A DNA stretch of 7,880 bases, taken from Candidatus Methanoperedens sp. (lineage in GTDB: Archaea; Halobacteriota; Methanosarcinia; Methanosarcinales; Methanoperedenaceae). The notes beneath the pieces were generated by a model. It ran no database searches. It was given only the letters and a program-made list of their open reading frames with translations, and had not been told where the DNA came from. The DNA is taken from positions 1 through 7,880 of the forward strand of contig JAJRAP010000177.1 in the NCBI GenBank assembly GCA_028679855.1, read 5' to 3'. This document shows positions 6,500-7,880 of the stretch, piece after piece. A program made the translations under genes and the position numbers. Position 1 is the first letter of the stretch. Every line of letters starts with the position of its first letter.

Positions 6500-6535
6500 C
6501 ACGGATTGCACGGATGACGCGGATGCGCACGGATT
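6500..6535 (+). repeat. CGGAT short tandem repeat (ACGGATT/ACGGATG units)
   Basis: CGGAT occurs at 6502, 6511, 6520 and 6530, giving periods of 9, 9 and 10 bases, in units like CACGGATTG and CACGGATGA. It lies in the gap between the cas6 stop and the HEPN gene. I recognise similar strings as dispersed intergenic repeats in environmental genomes. Confidence 0.65.
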
Positions 6536-6589
6536 AATAAATTCAGATAATAATCACTTCTATGAATACTTTCGTGCCGCTCCGGGAAG

Positions 6590-6597
6590 ATTTATAA
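6590..6597 (+). promoter_or_regulatory. TATA-like box upstream of the first HEPN gene
   Basis: ATTTATAA at 6590-6597 would place a start site near 6620, leaving a leader of about 25 bases before the ATG at 6645. The rest of the 165-base gap after cas6 holds only the CGGAT repeat and A/T-rich sequence. Confidence 0.45.
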
Positions 6598-6626
6598 CGC
6601 TTGAGATAATTTAATGAATCTATGAG

Positions 6627-6644
6627 GATAAACTGGATAATATA
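6627..6644 (+). repeat. Leader copy 1 before HEPN gene 1
   Basis: GATAAACTGGATAATATA sits directly before ATGAGAAA; a near-identical 18-mer precedes the second HEPN gene at 7466-7483 (16 of 18 bases the same). It may be a shared untranslated leader or operator, or a remnant of duplication. Confidence 0.6.
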
Positions 6645-7010
6645 ATGAGAAAGGAAACTGAAAACTGGTGGAAACAGGCAAACAGAGATCTTGGGAGCGC
6701 AAAGAGGATCATGGAACTTGGAGAATATCATGTCTGTGCATTCCTATCCCAGCAGGCTGTAGAAAAGGCATTGAAAGCTCTTTTGATAGACAGAACAGGC
6801 AACTTTCCAAGAATACATGATGTTGTTGAACTTTCAAGACGCGTTAAAGCGCCTTCGAAAATAACAGAATTATGCGCCCCGATAAATCCCGCCTATACAT
6901 CCACGCGCTATCCTGATGTGGCTTCGGATTTTGATAAAGTTGAAGTGGAGGAGATAGTGATATCGGCAGAGGAGATACTGGAATGGATAAAGAAAGAATT
7001 GAAATTATAG
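6645..7010 (+). CDS. HEPN domain protein (putative toxin of HEPN-MNT module 1)
   Basis: 121 residues forming the all-helical HEPN fold of the COG2250 type. Seen: WWKQANRDLGSAK (8-20), the family hallmark FLSQQAVEKALKALL (33-47), RIHDVVEL (56-63) and TRYPD (87-91), ending in a helix EEILEWI. HEPN proteins paired with MNT nucleotidyltransferases act as toxin-antitoxin systems; in the studied HepT/MntA pair the HEPN is an RNase silenced by AMP added by MNT. This COG2250-type member shows no clear R-X4-6-H catalytic motif, so RNase activity is not assured. Its 3' end overlaps the MNT gene by 28 bases. Compared with the second HEPN it lacks the GAPxExYT segment after RYPD. The ATG at 6645 is chosen because the domain begins there. 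Confidence 0.88.
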   Translation: MRKETENWWKQANRDLGSAKRIMELGEYHVCAFLSQQAVEKALKALLIDRTGNFPRIHDVVELSRRVKAPSKITELCAPINPAYTSTRYPDVASDFDKVEVEEIVISAEEILEWIKKELKL

Positions 7011-7294
7011 GAAAGCTCCGAGAGTTCATAAAAAAACATACGGTTGAGAAGGCAATCCTTTTTGGTTCTTTTGCACGAGGAGAAGCGCGGGAGGATAGCG
7101 ATATTGACTTAATTCTGGTTAGCAAAGAATTCGAAGGGAAAAGTGCATTGAAAAGACCAATGCCGTTCTATATCAAATGGGACCTGGGCTATCCGGTGGA
7201 TTTTTTGTGCTATACCCCGAAAGAATTCAATGATCTCAGGAAGCAGGTCAGCATTGTAAGCCAGGCGCTGAAGGAGGGAATAGAGATCGTATGA
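6983..7294 (+). CDS. MNT-type nucleotidyltransferase (putative antitoxin of module 1)
   Basis: 103 residues, the usual size of minimal nucleotidyltransferases (NTP_transf_2, polymerase-beta fold). LFGSFARGE (26-34) with DSDIDL (38-43) gives the G-S-X10-D-X-D core, metal-binding Asp40 and Asp42, and a third Asp73 in PVDFL, so the active site looks complete. Studied MntA antitoxins transfer AMP to a tyrosine of their HEPN partner; by analogy this one would neutralise the HEPN encoded just upstream. The ATG lies inside the HEPN gene with GGAGAT (6971-6976) six bases before it. The TGA stop overlaps the ATG of a 48-residue ORF as ATGA (7291-7294), suggesting a third coupled gene. Confidence 0.9.
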   Translation: MDKERIEIIGKLREFIKKHTVEKAILFGSFARGEAREDSDIDLILVSKEFEGKSALKRPMPFYIKWDLGYPVDFLCYTPKEFNDLRKQVSIVSQALKEGIEIV

Positions 7295-7437
7295 TGAATA
7301 ATAAGACACTTGCGAAAGAGCGCTATCTCCAGGGCGCAAGCTCGATGCTGGGGCTTTTGATAAGCCAAGGGATGCCGCCGGAGTTCCTGGATGGGATGGG
7401 GGAGGGGATGAGGGAGGGGAAGAAGGGGATGGAATAG
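7291..7437 (+). CDS. Small ORF (48 aa) coupled to the MNT gene, unknown function
   Basis: ATG at 7291 overlaps the MNT stop by ATGA and the frame runs to TAG at 7435-7437. The product begins MMNNKTLAKERYLQGAS, has an apolar segment around MLGLLISQGM, then PPEFLDGM and a Gly/Lys/Glu/Met tail. I do not recognise the family. For it: translational coupling and an orderly protein-like composition in the first 34 residues. Against it: the tail is coded by a simple G-rich stretch (7393-7428), and there is no own ribosome-binding site. It may be a small accessory partner of the HEPN-MNT pair or a degenerate remnant. Confidence 0.5.
   Translation: MMNNKTLAKERYLQGASSMLGLLISQGMPPEFLDGMGEGMREGKKGME
7393..7428 (+). 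other. G-quadruplex-forming G-tract cluster
   Basis: Six runs of three to five G occur at 7393-7395, 7398-7402, 7404-7407, 7412-7414, 7416-7419 and 7425-7428, with spacers of one to five bases. This fits the standard quadruplex pattern on the coding strand and in the mRNA, inside the small ORF. Confidence 0.6.
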
Positions 7438-7465
7438 TGAAGGAGACTATATTTGTGTTAATGAG

Positions 7466-7483
7466 TATAAACTGGGTAATATA
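7466..7483 (+). repeat. Leader copy 2 before HEPN gene 2
   Basis: TATAAACTGGGTAATATA sits immediately before ATGAGAAA and matches 16 of 18 bases of the 6627-6644 leader; the match continues into the first codons. A TATA-like CTATATTT at 7448-7455 lies about 30 bases before the ATG and could be the promoter. Confidence 0.6.
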
Positions 7484-7738
7484 ATGAGAAAAGAGATTGA
7501 CTACTGGTTTGAACAGGCTAAAGCTGATTTGAAGAGCGCAACAGATTTATTGAAAACTGAAAACTTCTACGCGTCAGTATTTTTTTCTCAACAGACATCT
7601 GATTATATTACCACACGCTATCCTGATGCTGCTAACGGCGCGCCTTTTGAGAGCTATACCAGGGAAAGTGCAGAAAGGCACCTGAGGATGGCAAAGGAGG
7701 TGCTTCAATGGGTAGAAACGATGCTTCTGATGAAATAG
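7484..7738 (+). CDS. HEPN domain protein with internal deletion (module 2)
   Basis: 84 residues. The first 37 match the HEPN fold (YWFEQAKADLKSAT, FFSQQ at 33-37), and residues 41-84 match its end (ITTRYPD at 42-48, NGAPFESYTRESAE, LQWVETML). The middle of the domain, the AVEKALKALL helix and the HD/VEL segment, is absent. Compared with the 121-residue HEPN of module 1, 43 residues are missing between SQQ and RYPD with the frame intact, with the junction near 7595. Such a protein can hardly keep the four-helix core and is probably a non-toxic remnant, though still open. The C-terminal part keeps a GAPxExYT segment that module 1 lacks, so the two are related but not a recent duplication. It overlaps the next MNT gene by 31 bases. 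Confidence 0.75.
   Translation: MRKEIDYWFEQAKADLKSATDLLKTENFYASVFFSQQTSDYITTRYPDAANGAPFESYTRESAERHLRMAKEVLQWVETMLLMK
7693..7702 (+). promoter_or_regulatory. Strong Shine-Dalgarno for the second MNT gene
   Basis: AAAGGAGGTG lies five bases before the ATG at 7708, inside the HEPN coding sequence. It sets the start of the partial MNT gene and is much stronger than any site before the HEPN genes. Confidence 0.8.
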
Positions 7739-7880
7739 AAAAATTTGTGAAAATGGTGAAAGAGATTATTCGAGTTGAGAAAGTAATTGTCTTCGGATCC
7801 AGGGCAAGAGGGGATTATCTTGTGGATAGCGATGTAGATCTGATCATGGTTTCAAGAGACTTCGAGGGAGTTCCATTTTA
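7708..7880 (+). CDS. MNT-type nucleotidyltransferase (module 2), 3' end outside window
   Basis: 57 residues are visible before the window ends. VFGSRARGD (28-36) and DSDVDL (40-45) supply the G-S-X10-D-X-D nucleotidyltransferase core with Asp42 and Asp44; the third Asp would lie beyond the edge. The stretch SRDFEG matches SKEFEG of the first MNT. The start is set by a strong Shine-Dalgarno and by the same placement as in module 1, within the last codons of the HEPN gene. It is the likely antitoxin of module 2 and, as far as visible, intact although its HEPN partner is not. Confidence 0.85.
   Translation, partial: MGRNDASDEIEKFVKMVKEIIRVEKVIVFGSRARGDYLVDSDVDLIMVSRDFEGVPF

Noticed and set aside
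6480..6510. Out-of-frame remnant of the Cas6 C-terminus (EKFGCGR in the +1 frame after the stop)
   Set aside because: It recalls the FGxxCG loop of Cas6, but six residues are too few to separate from chance.
5862..6644. CRISPR array near cas6
   Set aside because: No 25-40 base repeat with regular spacers is present; the only repeat is the short CGGAT series with 9-10 base spacing.
7661..7681. R-X5-H motif (Arg60, His66) in the second HEPN as an RNase site
   Set aside because: It lies in the last helix next to the AEE-type region, at a different place from the HepT motif, and the domain core is deleted; probably chance.

Overview
The window suggests a methanogenic or methane-oxidising euryarchaeote of the Methanosarcinales/ANME kind. 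This is inferred from gene content: a CofE-type F420 ligase homologue, a short archaeal-type ThiC without the long bacterial N-terminal domain, a MetV/MetF pair, archaeal TATA-like boxes, TPR proteins and HEPN/MNT modules. No rRNA, tRNA, insertion sequence or CRISPR array was seen.

Layout. (1) 1-1039, plus strand: the 3' part of a TPR-repeat gene, then a 95-residue fragment carrying the GDSGSP serine motif of a trypsin-like peptidase without the rest of the fold. (2) 1040-5818, minus strand: a tight operon read right to left, dihydropteroate synthase-like > MetV > MetF > ThiC family > CofE family. The first four genes are joined by three identical 4-base ATGA stop/start overlaps; CofE follows after 62 bases. 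(3) 5862-7880, plus strand: an accessory stretch with an orphan Cas6 that stops before its C-terminal glycine-rich loop, a short CGGAT-type repeat, a complete HEPN-MNT pair, a 48-residue ORF coupled to it by ATGA, and a second HEPN-MNT pair whose HEPN has lost about 43 internal residues and whose MNT runs off the window.

How the genes fit together. The operon joins pterin assembly (DHPS-like), one-carbon reduction at the methylene-to-methyl level (MetF with its iron-sulfur partner MetV), a radical-SAM ThiC-family enzyme that acts on aminoimidazole ribotide in its known members, and a gamma-glutamyl ligase of the F420 family. It looks like a cofactor and C1 operon. The ThiC and CofE members depart from the textbook motifs, so their exact substrates are open. 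The right flank looks like a decaying defence island: truncated Cas6, dispersed short repeats, and two HEPN-MNT toxin-antitoxin modules with similar leaders, one damaged. Both ends of the window cut through genes.
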